Source of the DNA: Bacteroidota bacterium | GTDB lineage: Bacteria; Bacteroidota; Bacteroidia; B-17B0; Aurantibacillaceae | DNA: 64,000 bases | Assembly (NCBI GenBank): GCA_017303905.1 | Contig: JAFLBH010000002.1 | Coordinates: 653,006 to 717,005, forward strand | Direction: 5' to 3' | Part shown: piece after piece, positions 9,403-19,058 of the stretch | Numbering within the stretch: the stretch's first letter is position 1 | How the letters are laid out: the number at the start of each line of letters is the position of its first letter | Position numbers and translations under genes: made by a program | The notes under the pieces: generated by a model | Told to the model about the DNA's origin: nothing | The model's database searches: none | The model's input: only the letters and a program-made list of their open reading frames with translations

Positions 9403-10287
9403 ATGTCAGTTCTCGTAAATAAAAATTCTAAAATCATTGTTCAAGGTTTTACCGGTGGCGAAGGAACTTTCCACGCTACACAAATGATTGAATATGGTAC
9501 TAACGTTGTGGGCGGAGTAACGCCGGGCAAAGGCGGTACTAAACATTTGGATCGCCCGGTATTTAACACAGTTGCCGATGCGGTAAAAAACACCGGTGCG
9601 GATGTATCTATCATTTTTGTTCCTGCGGCATTTGCTGCTGATGCAATTATGGAGGCTGCTGATGCCGGTATCAAAGTAATTATTTGTATTACTGAAGGTA
9701 TTCCTGTGAAGGACATGATTTACACGAAAGAATATTTGAAAGGTAAAGATTGCCGTTTAATTGGCCCTAACTGTCCCGGTGTTATCACTGCAGGAGAAGC
9801 GAAGGTTGGAATTATGCCGGGCTTTGTTTTCAAAAAAGGCAAAATCGGAATTGTTTCTAAATCAGGTACTTTAACTTACGAAGCTGCTGATCAAGTGGCA
9901 AAAGCAGGCTTAGGCGTAACAACAGCTATTGGAATTGGTGGCGACCCTATCATTGGAACTACCACAAAAGAAGCGGTTGAATTATTAATGAATGACCCTG
10001 AAACAGAAGGTATCATTATGATTGGAGAAATCGGTGGTACTTATGAAGCGGATGCGGCACGTTGGATTAAAGCCAATGGCAATAAAAAACCTGTTGTAGG
10101 TTTTATTGCCGGACAAACTGCGCCTAAAGGTCGTACTATGGGACATGCCGGTGCAATTGTAGGTGGTAAAGATGATACAGCACAAGCTAAAATGGCCATC
10201 ATGAAAGAGTGTGGATTACACGTTTGTGAATCACCTGCCGAAATTGGTAAAACAATGGCAAAAGTGTTAGGTAAAGTAGTCGCTTAA
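9403..10287 (+). CDS. sucD: succinyl-CoA synthetase alpha subunit
   Basis: The 294-residue protein has the CoA-binding N-terminal domain (GFTGGEGTFHATQMIEYG) and the ligase domain. The phosphorylated histidine is His248 in GHAGAIVGG. With the beta subunit (SucC) it converts succinyl-CoA and phosphate to succinate and ATP or GTP in the TCA cycle. sucC is not adjacent, which is usual in Bacteroidota. A strong terminator follows directly. Confidence 0.98.
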   Translation: MSVLVNKNSKIIVQGFTGGEGTFHATQMIEYGTNVVGGVTPGKGGTKHLDRPVFNTVADAVKNTGADVSIIFVPAAFAADAIMEAADAGIKVIICITEGIPVKDMIYTKEYLKGKDCRLIGPNCPGVITAGEAKVGIMPGFVFKKGKIGIVSKSGTLTYEAADQVAKAGLGVTTAIGIGGDPIIGTTTKEAVELLMNDPETEGIIMIGEIGGTYEADAARWIKANGNKKPVVGFIAGQTAPKGRTMGHAGAIVGGKDDTAQAKMAIMKECGLHVCESPAEIGKTMAKVLGKVVA

Positions 10288-10309
10288 TTCTTTTACATAA
10301 AAAATATAA

Positions 10310-10341
10310 AAAGTCGCAAGAAAAAACTTGCGACTTTTTTA
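10310..10341. terminator. intrinsic terminator between sucD and the patatin gene
   Basis: aaagtcgcaag (10310-10320) pairs perfectly with cttgcgacttt (10327-10337) around a 6-A loop and continues into a T run. The symmetric A and T flanks allow termination from both convergent genes. Confidence 0.92.
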
Positions 10342-10354
10342 TTTCCATTCAATT

Positions 10355-12652
10355 CTAATCAATTGATTTTTTATTGAAGATAATGTATCCGAAATGGAAG
10401 AAAAACGAGAAGCTGTTTTCGTTTTTATCGTAGTAGTTCACACCAACACTAAGTGGGCCAACCGGTGTGTTGTATACCAATGCAAACGTACCAATGAAAT
10501 TACGATACAATAATGGTAAGGAATATTGCGCGGTTTGCTTCGGTGTTGAAGTAATGGTATTAATTGGTTGAAACAAATAACCCTCCAGCCTGATATCGAA
10601 ATTTTTAATCGGAGTAGTAACGGTTTTAAGCCCTCCGGCAACGTATTGATGCGCGCGATAAGCAGGAATGAATAAAGTTTGACTTTCCAATGTTGGGTTA
10701 AAAGCAGGAGCCGATAAAATACTGGAAGTGTAATTTGTAAAAAAGGTTTGGGTTGAATAAACACCCTCCGCAAACACGCCAATTTTAAAGCGTTTAATAG
10801 TTCTGATATAACTATCAAAAGTTAATTTTAGCGTTAACCATTGATGATGCGGATAGTTAATCGATTTTAATGAATCGATGGATGTAGTACCCGGATAATA
10901 ACTCTCAGAACCGCTTACATATTTCGCTTTAAAACACAAACGAGTTCCATCCGTTGCGTATTGTTTTCTATTCAGTGTATTGAGTTCGTATGAGAATTGT
11001 CCGAATGCAAAACCGAAATACGAAGCATCTGCGGTATCCAATTTGGTGAAATTTTCGGTTTGGTAATATTTTGTTCCCCATTCGGCAACCCCTCCTGAAA
11101 TAATAGCGGTTGACATATTTCCGAGCGGAAAACCAACATTCAGCTCACCAAAAACATCTTCCTGTAACAAATACGCCGGTTTCAAAAAATCATAAAACAA
11201 AGCACTGCTTCGATAATAATCCCAACGCGAATAAGTAACGGTAGGCTCGATGTAAAAAGGAACTTTACCCGGAAAATCAAAACGTAATTTTCCGTGTCCG
11301 CTACTGTGAAGTTTTCCGTAATAGCCATTCGCATAGGCTGTAAAACCAATATTACCCAAATAATTGTACTGAGCTGCTAAAAAAGCCTCGCTTATCGGAC
11401 GGTTAGAAACATTTCCACCTATATCCAGGTAAAAACTTTTCTCTCGTTTTGCCAGTAATTTTAACTTATAATAGCCGCTTGGTAAATCTTTTTCCGCAAT
11501 GGGATAAACTGATTTGATTTTATCATCACTTGTTAGCCTGAAGTACTGTTTCTTCAGCTGTGATAATGAAAAGGGTCTGTTTTTATGAATAATACTTTTA
11601 CGGATGAAATTTTGCGCTGGCTTCTTAACTCCTGAAATTTCTACCTGATTAAAAATTATATCGTCGGGTACAGATGCTGCTTTAAAGCGCTTTCTATTCC
11701 TCTCCAATTCTTCCGCATTAATCGTTCTTTCTACATGTTGTTTAATTTGAGGAAGCATGCGTAAAGTACTCACGTATCCGCTATCAATTAAACGGTCAAT
11801 CTCATCAAAACTAAATGTATTGACATTACTCCAGGGTTCAATTAAAATTCCATTTTCACAAATAGGATCAAAATTGGTTTGCTTCATCAATAGGTGTCGT
11901 AGTTGAAGATATAGATTATCATCATCCGGATGCGCTGTTCGCTCTGCCACCGAAGAACCAATGATAAAATCAGGATAGAATTCGTCGTACATCACATCCG
12001 TCGGAAAATTATTATACAATCCTCCATCAAACAACAATTTTCCGTCGAGTTCAATAGGACGCAAATAAAAAGGATAACTCATGCTGGCTCTCACAGAGCT
12101 TGATAAATCTCCATCTTTAAACACAATTGTTTTCTTATTCTCAACGTCTGAGGCAATACATCGAAAAGGCACCAATAAGCTGTCAAAATTATTTTTTGCT
12201 AAGGCATTTGCTCCAGAAAAAGCTTCCATCAAATAAAAATCAATGGGCACTGAATTAATGACATTCGTTGGAAGGTTGTTAATCAAATTCGTATTCAAAG
12301 AAAGTTTTAACCTAATCCATGAAGCATTTTCACCATTTTTCTTGAAATGATAATTGTATTTGGCCGGCATTTCGCCCTGCGTGACTTGTGAAAAAAATTC
12401 ACTTTTAACTAATTGCTCCATTTCGGCCGGACTATAACCCGCCGCATAATAAGCTCCAATTAAACTACCAATAGAAGTACCTGTAATATAATCAATCGGA
12501 ATATTATTCTCTTCAAGAGCCTTAATTACACCAATATGAGCAATTCCACTTGATCCACCACCACTTAACACCAAGCCCACTTTTTGTGGAAACATTTTGG
12601 AGAATAGAATCAATGCCAGAAAAAAGCAGAAATATTTAGGATTTTTAGTCAA
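10355..12652 (-). CDS. patatin-like phospholipase fused to an outer-membrane beta-barrel
   Basis: The 765-residue product starts with a signal sequence. The patatin domain follows at about 23-330, with oxyanion loop GGGSSG (31-36), nucleophile Ser60 in GTSIG and catalytic Asp209 in FDGG. A POTRA-like segment lies at about 330-410. A C-terminal BamA/surface-antigen-type barrel (about 420-765) has many alternating strands and ends in a strand-like NYYDKNENSFSFFFHFGY before the final charged tail. The layout is like PlpD-type (type Vd) proteins, in which a lipolytic domain is joined to its own barrel. It probably acts on phospholipids at the cell surface. Confidence 0.9.
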   Translation of the reverse strand: MTKNPKYFCFFLALILFSKMFPQKVGLVLSGGGSSGIAHIGVIKALEENNIPIDYITGTSIGSLIGAYYAAGYSPAEMEQLVKSEFFSQVTQGEMPAKYNYHFKKNGENASWIRLKLSLNTNLINNLPTNVINSVPIDFYLMEAFSGANALAKNNFDSLLVPFRCIASDVENKKTIVFKDGDLSSSVRASMSYPFYLRPIELDGKLLFDGGLYNNFPTDVMYDEFYPDFIIGSSVAERTAHPDDDNLYLQLRHLLMKQTNFDPICENGILIEPWSNVNTFSFDEIDRLIDSGYVSTLRMLPQIKQHVERTINAEELERNRKRFKAASVPDDIIFNQVEISGVKKPAQNFIRKSIIHKNRPFSLSQLKKQYFRLTSDDKIKSVYPIAEKDLPSGYYKLKLLAKREKSFYLDIGGNVSNRPISEAFLAAQYNYLGNIGFTAYANGYYGKLHSSGHGKLRFDFPGKVPFYIEPTVTYSRWDYYRSSALFYDFLKPAYLLQEDVFGELNVGFPLGNMSTAIISGGVAEWGTKYYQTENFTKLDTADASYFGFAFGQFSYELNTLNRKQYATDGTRLCFKAKYVSGSESYYPGTTSIDSLKSINYPHHQWLTLKLTFDSYIRTIKRFKIGVFAEGVYSTQTFFTNYTSSILSAPAFNPTLESQTLFIPAYRAHQYVAGGLKTVTTPIKNFDIRLEGYLFQPINTITSTPKQTAQYSLPLLYRNFIGTFALVYNTPVGPLSVGVNYYDKNENSFSFFFHFGYIIFNKKSID

Positions 12653-12746
12653 AAACTAGTTTGCTCAAAGTTAAACTTTATCTAAAAACAGTTTTAAATC
12701 ATAAATATATTTATTTATTTAGCAGTTTGTTCTAAAACAGGAATTT

Positions 12747-13823
12747 GTGTTAAAATTTATAGCCAAGAAGGTATTTTACGGTATAGTGGTTCTTTTAGGG
12801 GTAATTACCACCGTTTTCTTCTTGTTTAATGTTTTGCCCGGCGACCCAGCTTCCATTATGTTAGGGCAGCGTGCGAATAAAGAAGCGGTTGAAGCCATTC
12901 ACCGTGATTTAGGGACCAACCTGCCTATTATGGAGCAATATGCCCTGTACCTTAACGACTTATTCGTAGTTTCTTTCCACGATTTCAAGGATACAGAAAG
13001 TCATTGGTACCTTAATCCTCAAAAATACAGTTGGATTCCTCTGTTTCAGGTAAGTGAATCGAAAGTAATAGTTCTTAAAATCCCTTTTTTACGTCGTTCA
13101 TACATCACTAAAAGACCTGTCTCGGATATTATCATTGAGACCTTACCTGAAACTGCCGTTTTAGCTTTTACATCCATTGTCATTGCATCTATCATTGGGG
13201 TGTTTTTAGGTATTGTAGCCGCCGTAAAACGTAATACTTTTTACGATAAGCTATCCTTGGTTTTATCTGTTTTAGGAATGGCCGCACCTTCCTTCTTTGT
13301 AGGATTAATTATTGCCTGGTTATTTGGTTACGTTTTAACGGAATATACAGGTTTATCCCCTACCGGAAGTTTATATGATATAGATGTTTGGAACGGTGAA
13401 GTGCTTGAATTAAAAAACTTAATCCTGCCTTCTATCACCTTAGGTATTCGTCCGCTTGCCATTGTTGTTCAATTAATGCGCAGCTCCTTATTGGATGTTA
13501 TGTCGCAAGATTACATTCGTACAGCTAAAGCTAAAGGTTTGAGTTTTTACGCTATAATTCTCAAACATGCGCTAAAGAATGCATTGAACCCTGTAGTAAC
13601 AGCTATTTCAGGTTGGTTTGCAGGATTAATGGCAGGTGCGGTGTTTGTTGAATTTATTTTCAGTTGGAAAGGTATCGGCTACGAAGTTTTTGAAGCTCTA
13701 ACTAAAAATGATTTACCGGTTGTGATGGGTGCCACTTTAATTTTTGCAACCATATTCGTATTCATAAATATTTTAGTGGATATCGCTTATGGCATCCTCG
13801 ACCCACGTGTAAGATTTAAATAA
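12747..13823 (+). CDS. ABC transporter permease, DppB/OppB type
   Basis: The 358-residue membrane protein begins at a GTG; no ATG lies near enough to replace it without losing the first membrane helix. It has the DppB-type start (FFLFNVLPGDPASIMLGQRA), about six membrane helices and the EAA-type coupling loop (SQDYIRTAKAKGL, then LKHALKNALNPVV). In peptide/nickel importers such a subunit pairs with a DppC-type permease, ATPases and a binding protein, none of which is adjacent. A roughly 60-residue insert before the core (about 70-125) is usual for the Bacteroidota version as far as I recall. It lies 4 bp from tpiA. Confidence 0.85.
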   Translation: MLKFIAKKVFYGIVVLLGVITTVFFLFNVLPGDPASIMLGQRANKEAVEAIHRDLGTNLPIMEQYALYLNDLFVVSFHDFKDTESHWYLNPQKYSWIPLFQVSESKVIVLKIPFLRRSYITKRPVSDIIIETLPETAVLAFTSIVIASIIGVFLGIVAAVKRNTFYDKLSLVLSVLGMAAPSFFVGLIIAWLFGYVLTEYTGLSPTGSLYDIDVWNGEVLELKNLILPSITLGIRPLAIVVQLMRSSLLDVMSQDYIRTAKAKGLSFYAIILKHALKNALNPVVTAISGWFAGLMAGAVFVEFIFSWKGIGYEVFEALTKNDLPVVMGATLIFATIFVFINILVDIAYGILDPRVRFK

Positions 13824-13827
13824 ACTC

Positions 13828-14583
13828 ATGGGCAGAAACAAAATTATTGCTGGGAATTGGAAAATGAATAAAAACCTGAGTGAAGCCGTATCGCTCGCAC
13901 AGGAAATAATTCATTCTTCTCCTGAAAACAATAGCCTAAAAATTATCTTCCCGCCTTTCCCGTTTATACAATCTGTCAATGAAATTTTAAAAAACAAAAA
14001 AGGATTTTTTGTCGGTGCACAAAATTGCAGTGAACACAATGCCGGAGCATATACCGGGGAAGTGTCCGCCTCTATGCTTAATTCTTTAGGTTGCTCTTAC
14101 GTATTAATTGGTCATTCAGAGAGAAGACAATATTATAACGAAACAAATGTCTTGTGCTCTAAAAAAATAGTGCAGGCACTCAACAATAATATTAAACCGG
14201 TTTATTGCGTAGGTGAAACACTTCAACAACGAAAAAGCAACACTCACTTCGAAATTGTAAAGTCGCAAATTACTGAAGCTTTAAGTAGTTTAAATTCCGA
14301 TCAAATTAAACAAGTAGTTATCGCTTATGAACCTGTTTGGGCTATTGGAACCGGCGAAACCGCCACACCACAACAAGCCCAGGAAATGCACGCTTTTATT
14401 CGTACGTGTATGAAGGATTTATTTGATTCGTCTGTTTCCGATAACTCCATCCTACTTTATGGCGGCAGTTGCAACGCAAGCAATGCAAAGGATTTATTCT
14501 CTTGTGAAGATATTGATGGTGGTTTAATTGGCGGTGCTTCCCTTAAGGCTGAAGATTTCTGCAAAATTATCGCGTCTGCTTAA
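13828..14583 (+). CDS. tpiA: triose-phosphate isomerase
   Basis: The 251-residue TIM barrel interconverts dihydroxyacetone phosphate and glyceraldehyde 3-phosphate. All key motifs are present: the catalytic lysine in AGNWKMNK, the catalytic histidine in IGHSERR, the catalytic glutamate in AYEPVWAIGTG, and the phosphate-binding YGGSCNASNA and GGLIGGASL loops. It overlaps prmA by one base (TAATG), so translation is probably coupled. Confidence 0.98.
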   Translation: MGRNKIIAGNWKMNKNLSEAVSLAQEIIHSSPENNSLKIIFPPFPFIQSVNEILKNKKGFFVGAQNCSEHNAGAYTGEVSASMLNSLGCSYVLIGHSERRQYYNETNVLCSKKIVQALNNNIKPVYCVGETLQQRKSNTHFEIVKSQITEALSSLNSDQIKQVVIAYEPVWAIGTGETATPQQAQEMHAFIRTCMKDLFDSSVSDNSILLYGGSCNASNAKDLFSCEDIDGGLIGGASLKAEDFCKIIASA

Positions 14584-15410
14584 TGCATTATTTTCAATAT
14601 AATTTTACTGTTACGCCTCCTGAACCCGGATCCGATATTCTCATTGCTTTATTAGCGGATTACGGCTTTGAAAGTTTTGAAACCAATGAAAGCGGATTTG
14701 TCGCTTATATACCTGAAGCAGAAAACGCGACTCTCGATTTATCGGATTTAGCTTTCGATGATTTTTCCTATTCTTTCGAATCAAAAAAAATAGAGCAAGT
14801 GAACTGGAATGAAGAATGGGAAAAAAATTTCAATCCGGTTATTGTCACCGAAGACTGTGTTATTCGTGCTCCTTTTCATCACTTAGAAAATCAACCAAAA
14901 TACGATATCATTATTATGCCAAAGATGAGTTTTGGCACAGGTCATCACGATACCACCTGGTTAATGAGTAAAAACATGCTGGATTTCGATTTTAAAAACA
15001 AGTACGTGTTTGATATGGGTTGTGGTACAGGTGTGTTGGCGATTCTTGCTCAAAAACTTGGTGCCACTCAAATTGTGGGGAATGATATCGATGATTGGTC
15101 GGTTGAAAACGCGCTCGAAAATTGCAGCAACAATAATTGCAAAGACATTAAGATAGTTAAAGGCGATAATGATTTGTTTTCGAAGCACAACGCTTACGAC
15201 ATTGTTCTAGCCAATATCAATAAAAATGTACTTAAATCTTATATTCCTAAAATTGCGCTTACCATAAAATCCGGTGGATTTCTTTTTCTAAGCGGCTTTT
15301 TCAAAACCGATTGCGACGAATTAATAGCCTTAGCCTCAAACCATTTGTTAAGCTTACACAAACAAGAACATAAAAACGAGTGGGCTGTTGTGATTCTAAA
15401 GAAACAATAA
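14583..15410 (+). CDS. prmA: ribosomal protein L11 methyltransferase
   Basis: The 275-residue protein has the PrmA N-terminal substrate-recognition domain (about 1-110). A class I SAM methyltransferase fold follows, with FDMGCGTGVLAILA (motif I), NDIDDWSVENALEN (motif II) and VLANINKNVL. GTGHH just before the fold is characteristic of PrmA. It trimethylates L11 on the ribosome. The TAATG overlap with tpiA couples the two genes. Confidence 0.95.
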   Translation: MHYFQYNFTVTPPEPGSDILIALLADYGFESFETNESGFVAYIPEAENATLDLSDLAFDDFSYSFESKKIEQVNWNEEWEKNFNPVIVTEDCVIRAPFHHLENQPKYDIIIMPKMSFGTGHHDTTWLMSKNMLDFDFKNKYVFDMGCGTGVLAILAQKLGATQIVGNDIDDWSVENALENCSNNNCKDIKIVKGDNDLFSKHNAYDIVLANINKNVLKSYIPKIALTIKSGGFLFLSGFFKTDCDELIALASNHLLSLHKQEHKNEWAVVILKKQ

Positions 15411-15456
15411 TCGTTCTTAACAACCTGCCTTCATTGTTTGATAAAAAAGATTAAAA

Positions 15457-15490
15457 TTGTGTGTCACGAACAAATCTTACTGTAAATTTG
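15457..15490 (+). promoter_or_regulatory. candidate promoter for trxB
   Basis: A -7 box TAAATTTG (15483-15490) fits the Bacteroidota TAnnTTTG pattern. A TTG at 15457-15459 could be the -33 box, although the 23-bp gap is slightly long. The ATG of trxB is 35 bp downstream of the box. Confidence 0.4.
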
Positions 15491-15524
15491 TTCTTTATTC
15501 TAATCATTAATTGCCCCATTTCTT

Positions 15525-16466
15525 ATGTCAGATTCTAACATTTTAAGATGCCTTATTATAGGTTCAGGTCCTGCAGGCTATACTGCCGGAATTTACGCTG
15601 CCCGTGCTGATTTAAAACCGGTAATGTACACCGGCATGCAACCGGGTGGACAATTAACAACAACTACAGAAGTAGAAAACTTTCCGGGCTATCCTAACGG
15701 AACACATGGTCCGGAAATGATGGAAGATTTTAAAAAGCAAGCTGAGCGTTTTGGTACAGACATTCGCTTTGGCTATGTAAATAAAGTTGATTTTAGCGGT
15801 CCGGTGCACAAAGTATGGGTGGATGAAACAACCGAATTGCAAGCTCACACTGTAATCATTGCTACAGGTGCATCCGCAAAATGGTTAGGCCTGCCAAACG
15901 AACAACGCTTAAACGGATTTGGTGTTTCTGCATGTGCGGTGTGCGACGGATTTTTCTTTAAAGGACAAGACGTAGCCATTGTTGGTGCCGGAGATACTGC
16001 TGCTGAAGAGGCAACTTATTTAGCAAAGCTCTGTAAAAAAGTATACATGATTGTTCGTAAAGGAGAAATGCGCGCTAGTAAAGCCATGCAAGCACGTGTA
16101 CTTAACACACCAAACATTGAAGTGTTATTTAACTCTGAAACGGAAGATATTTTAGGCGAAAAAGGTGTAAGCGGAGCACGTATTAAAAACACCAAAACCG
16201 GTGAAACACGCCAGTTAGATGTAACAGGTTTCTTTGTGGCTATTGGTCATCATCCGAACACCGACATTTTTAAAGAGTGGTTAGACTTAGATGAGCAAGG
16301 TTATATTAAAACAATTCCGGGTACAAGTAAAACGAATATAAAAGGTGTATTCGCTGTTGGTGATGCTCAAGATAAAGTATATCGTCAGGCGGTTACGGCT
16401 GCCGGAAGCGGTTGCATGGGTGCGCTGGATGCGGAAAGATATTTAGCAGACATGGGCATTCACTAA
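15525..16466 (+). CDS. trxB: thioredoxin-disulfide reductase
   Basis: The 313-residue flavoprotein uses NADPH to reduce thioredoxin. It has the FAD-binding GSGPAGYTAGIYAARA, the redox pair Cys137/Cys140 in CAVCDG, the NADPH-binding GAGDTAAEEA and the C-terminal FAD motif GVFAVGDAQD. Length and motif order match low-molecular-weight TrxB. It is not in an operon with thioredoxin here. Confidence 0.97.
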   Translation: MSDSNILRCLIIGSGPAGYTAGIYAARADLKPVMYTGMQPGGQLTTTTEVENFPGYPNGTHGPEMMEDFKKQAERFGTDIRFGYVNKVDFSGPVHKVWVDETTELQAHTVIIATGASAKWLGLPNEQRLNGFGVSACAVCDGFFFKGQDVAIVGAGDTAAEEATYLAKLCKKVYMIVRKGEMRASKAMQARVLNTPNIEVLFNSETEDILGEKGVSGARIKNTKTGETRQLDVTGFFVAIGHHPNTDIFKEWLDLDEQGYIKTIPGTSKTNIKGVFAVGDAQDKVYRQAVTAAGSGCMGALDAERYLADMGIH

Positions 16467-16498
16467 AAACCAGCATGGTTTTTGCTGATACAAAGTAA

Positions 16499-17227
16499 AT
16501 GAGGCATATTATTATCATATCAAGTTTGATTTTAAGCAGTGTTTGCTCTGCTCAACGTTTTGCTGATCAGGTGCCTCAATTAAAACGCTACACCCAGGAT
16601 GACGCATTTGATCCAAATGGCGGAATTAAAATGTATAATCGCTTAATTCCAACAATTGGCGGTGATTCTATTCGCTACAACAAAGCAGGCTATAATTTAC
16701 AAGGCTGGCAGGAAGATTATTATTCGAGTGGAAAAATATTACACAAAGGATTTTATGTGGACGGGCAAATAAAAGTTTTTAAAAATTTCTATGAAGACGG
16801 ACAAATTGAACGTAGTTTTATTAATTCCGATCCGGCCCGTTCCTCCTTTGACATTTATTATCCTAACGGAAAAGTTCAGAAACAAATTCTTTATTATAAC
16901 GGACAACCGCAAAACGAATACACGTATTTTCAAAACGGAAGTCCGGAAAGTATTGTAGAAAAAGACAAGGAAGTTCAATATATTTTTAAGCGAAAATATT
17001 ATTATGAGAATGGATTTCCTGCCAGTGAACTTACACTCATTGATAAGAAAATTAAGAAGTACGAAGCCAAAGAATATTACGAAAACGGAAAGTTAAAAGA
17101 AGAAGGTTTTTTATTGTACAAACCAGACACCAAACAATACATCAAAGAAGGTGAATGGACTTATTACGATGAAAAAGGCGAAGCGGTGAAGAAGGAAAGC
17201 TTCAAAAACACGCTCACAAAACCTTAA
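16499..17227 (+). CDS. secreted MORN/YwqK-like repeat protein
   Basis: The 242-residue product has a signal peptide (LSSVCSAQ). It then carries at least five copies of the Y-x-N/D-G repeat (YSSGKILHKGFY, YEDGQIERSF, YPNGKVQKQI, FQNGSPESI, YENGFPASEL, YENGKLKEEG). These form the MORN-like beta repeats annotated as toxin-antitoxin system YwqK family antitoxin. That name should not be taken as evidence of a toxin system: no toxin gene is adjacent and the protein is exported. A periplasmic or surface role is likely. Confidence 0.82.
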   Translation: MRHIIIISSLILSSVCSAQRFADQVPQLKRYTQDDAFDPNGGIKMYNRLIPTIGGDSIRYNKAGYNLQGWQEDYYSSGKILHKGFYVDGQIKVFKNFYEDGQIERSFINSDPARSSFDIYYPNGKVQKQILYYNGQPQNEYTYFQNGSPESIVEKDKEVQYIFKRKYYYENGFPASELTLIDKKIKKYEAKEYYENGKLKEEGFLLYKPDTKQYIKEGEWTYYDEKGEAVKKESFKNTLTKP

Positions 17228-17341
17228 CCATTCTTTTCCTTCATCGATTTAGTTACTGTAAACATAAATATTCTCAGAAGTATTTTCCCTTTAGCCTTGC
17301 TTTCCTTGATTCTTACACTATATTAGTGGTGAGTAATCACG

Positions 17342-18535
17342 ATGAAAGTTTTCTCCAACAATATTTCACTTATTACAATCTATTTTAGTTGTCTTCTAAA
17401 CTCATCTTTAATTGCTCAGAATCTTATTCCAAATCCGAGTTTTGAAACAGCAGGTTGGGCACAAGCTAACAGCGGTAGTGCCGATTGGCTAACCGGACCC
17501 ACCAATGTTTTTGGCGCGGAAAATGCAAGAACGGGCACACGTTATATGGGAGAATCCATGGGACGATCTCCTGCCGGTGGCGCAACCGATTTCAGAGAGT
17601 ACATCAAGAACTCCTTAACAACACCACTAATTCCGGGAAACACATACGAATGCTCTATTTGGGTTTCCTTATCTGAAAATTATGGTTCTTATGCTTGCAA
17701 TCAAATTGGTTTTGTTACCACAGTTGCTAATCCTTACTATGCATTTAGCAATGCACCTATTCCACTTACTCCCGTATACGCAACACCAAGTGTTATGACT
17801 AATAAAACAGGATGGTCGCAGGTATTCGGAACATTTGTGGCTACTTCAGCTGATGCCTGGGTAATTATTGGCAACTTCAATACACAAGCTACAACCACCT
17901 GGCAATATGTTGGTCCAGCATCAAGTTTTTACTATGGATATTATTTTATGGACGATGCGTGTTTAGGTCCGCCGGGCGCATGCGGAATTGTTTTACCCGT
18001 AGAATTATTATCGTTTTCAGGAAAAGCTGAAAACAGAAAAGTGGAATTGGATTGGAAAACAGCGGCTGAACTTCAATGTAAACACTTTGTAATTGAGAGA
18101 AGCACGGACGGAAAAACGTTTGAAGAATTAGGTCGCGTTAACGGAAATGGCACCACTCAAACAGAACATACTTATTCCTTTACAGATAATTTCCCTGTTT
18201 ACGGGAAAACAAGTTACTACCGCTTACATCAATTTGATAATAATGGTAAATCGCATTATTCAACCATGGTTGCCATAGAACCAAAAGGAGAAATGAATGT
18301 TTATATCAATGTATATCCGGTGCCTGCCAATAATGAATTAAACATTGAATTCAATTCAGATAATAAAGTTTGCAATTTAATTATCATGAATTCTGCCGGA
18401 ATTGTAGTTTACAATCAAAACTTCGACTGTTACCAAAATATTAAATTAAACAATCTCGCAGCAGGAAATTACATTGCTGTGTTAAATACATCTGAAGGAA
18501 AAACGATTAGCCGAAAATTCATAGTATTCGAATAA
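17342..18535 (+). CDS. secreted protein with type IX secretion C-terminal domain
   Basis: The 397-residue product has a signal peptide (LNSSLIAQ). A carbohydrate-binding-like beta-sandwich opens LIPNPSFETAGWAQ, a frequent start of such modules, and extends to about residue 210. A fibronectin-like stretch follows (LPVELLSFSGKAENRKVEL), then a C-terminal T9SS sorting domain (VYPVPANNELNIEF to KTISRKFIVFE). It should be exported by the Sec and type IX systems and attached to or released from the cell surface. The ligand is unknown. Confidence 0.85.
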   Translation: MKVFSNNISLITIYFSCLLNSSLIAQNLIPNPSFETAGWAQANSGSADWLTGPTNVFGAENARTGTRYMGESMGRSPAGGATDFREYIKNSLTTPLIPGNTYECSIWVSLSENYGSYACNQIGFVTTVANPYYAFSNAPIPLTPVYATPSVMTNKTGWSQVFGTFVATSADAWVIIGNFNTQATTTWQYVGPASSFYYGYYFMDDACLGPPGACGIVLPVELLSFSGKAENRKVELDWKTAAELQCKHFVIERSTDGKTFEELGRVNGNGTTQTEHTYSFTDNFPVYGKTSYYRLHQFDNNGKSHYSTMVAIEPKGEMNVYINVYPVPANNELNIEFNSDNKVCNLIIMNSAGIVVYNQNFDCYQNIKLNNLAAGNYIAVLNTSEGKTISRKFIVFE

Positions 18536-18551
18536 AGAATTTATTTCAATT

Positions 18552-18926
18552 CTATTTTACTTCGTCGGCCTTTTTAATCTTGAAACAACACTCTGACGTA
18601 CTTGTCTCGGTGAGTGCGTAGTATTGAACTTTATACTTCTTTCCAACCAATTCGGTCTTGGTTAAATTAAGATTATTGGTGTTAATTGGATAAGCCGGTT
18701 TATTAAAAAATGACTCTTCCAATTTTAAACTATCCTGTTTGTTATAATAAAAAATGCGCTTACCATTACTTGCATTAACAAAATGTATTTGCGTTTCTTC
18801 ACTGGCAGGATCAAAAATAGCCGACACGTATTCCAGCTCTTCTGTTTTCGGACTTTGCAAGCTTTGAGCCGACAAATTTTTGTTGCCTAGAACAACAAGA
18901 ATTGATAGTGTAAGAATTTTTTTCAT
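18552..18926 (-). CDS. small exported protein of unknown function
   Basis: I start this at the ATG at 18926, which gives MKKILTLSILVVLGNKNLSAQ, a good signal peptide; the longer reading from 18989 would add a second hydrophobic stretch before it. The 124-residue product is exported and rich in Lys, Glu and Ser. It contains two adjacent cysteines near the end (SECCFKIKK). I recognise no family. Confidence 0.65.
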   Translation of the reverse strand: MKKILTLSILVVLGNKNLSAQSLQSPKTEELEYVSAIFDPASEETQIHFVNASNGKRIFYYNKQDSLKLEESFFNKPAYPINTNNLNLTKTELVGKKYKVQYYALTETSTSECCFKIKKADEVK

Positions 18927-19058
18927 TGAATAAGCTATAATCAAATATATGAAAAATAACGAATGATTGATAGAAAATAAACGGAGCAAATATTTTTAAC
19001 ATGTTATTAAATACACTCAGCATATCAATAATAATTTTTGAACTTTGCGCCGCCAACC

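Noticed and set aside
16499..17227. Toxin-antitoxin antitoxin (YwqK)
   Set aside because: Only the repeat type fits. The protein is exported and no toxin gene is adjacent.
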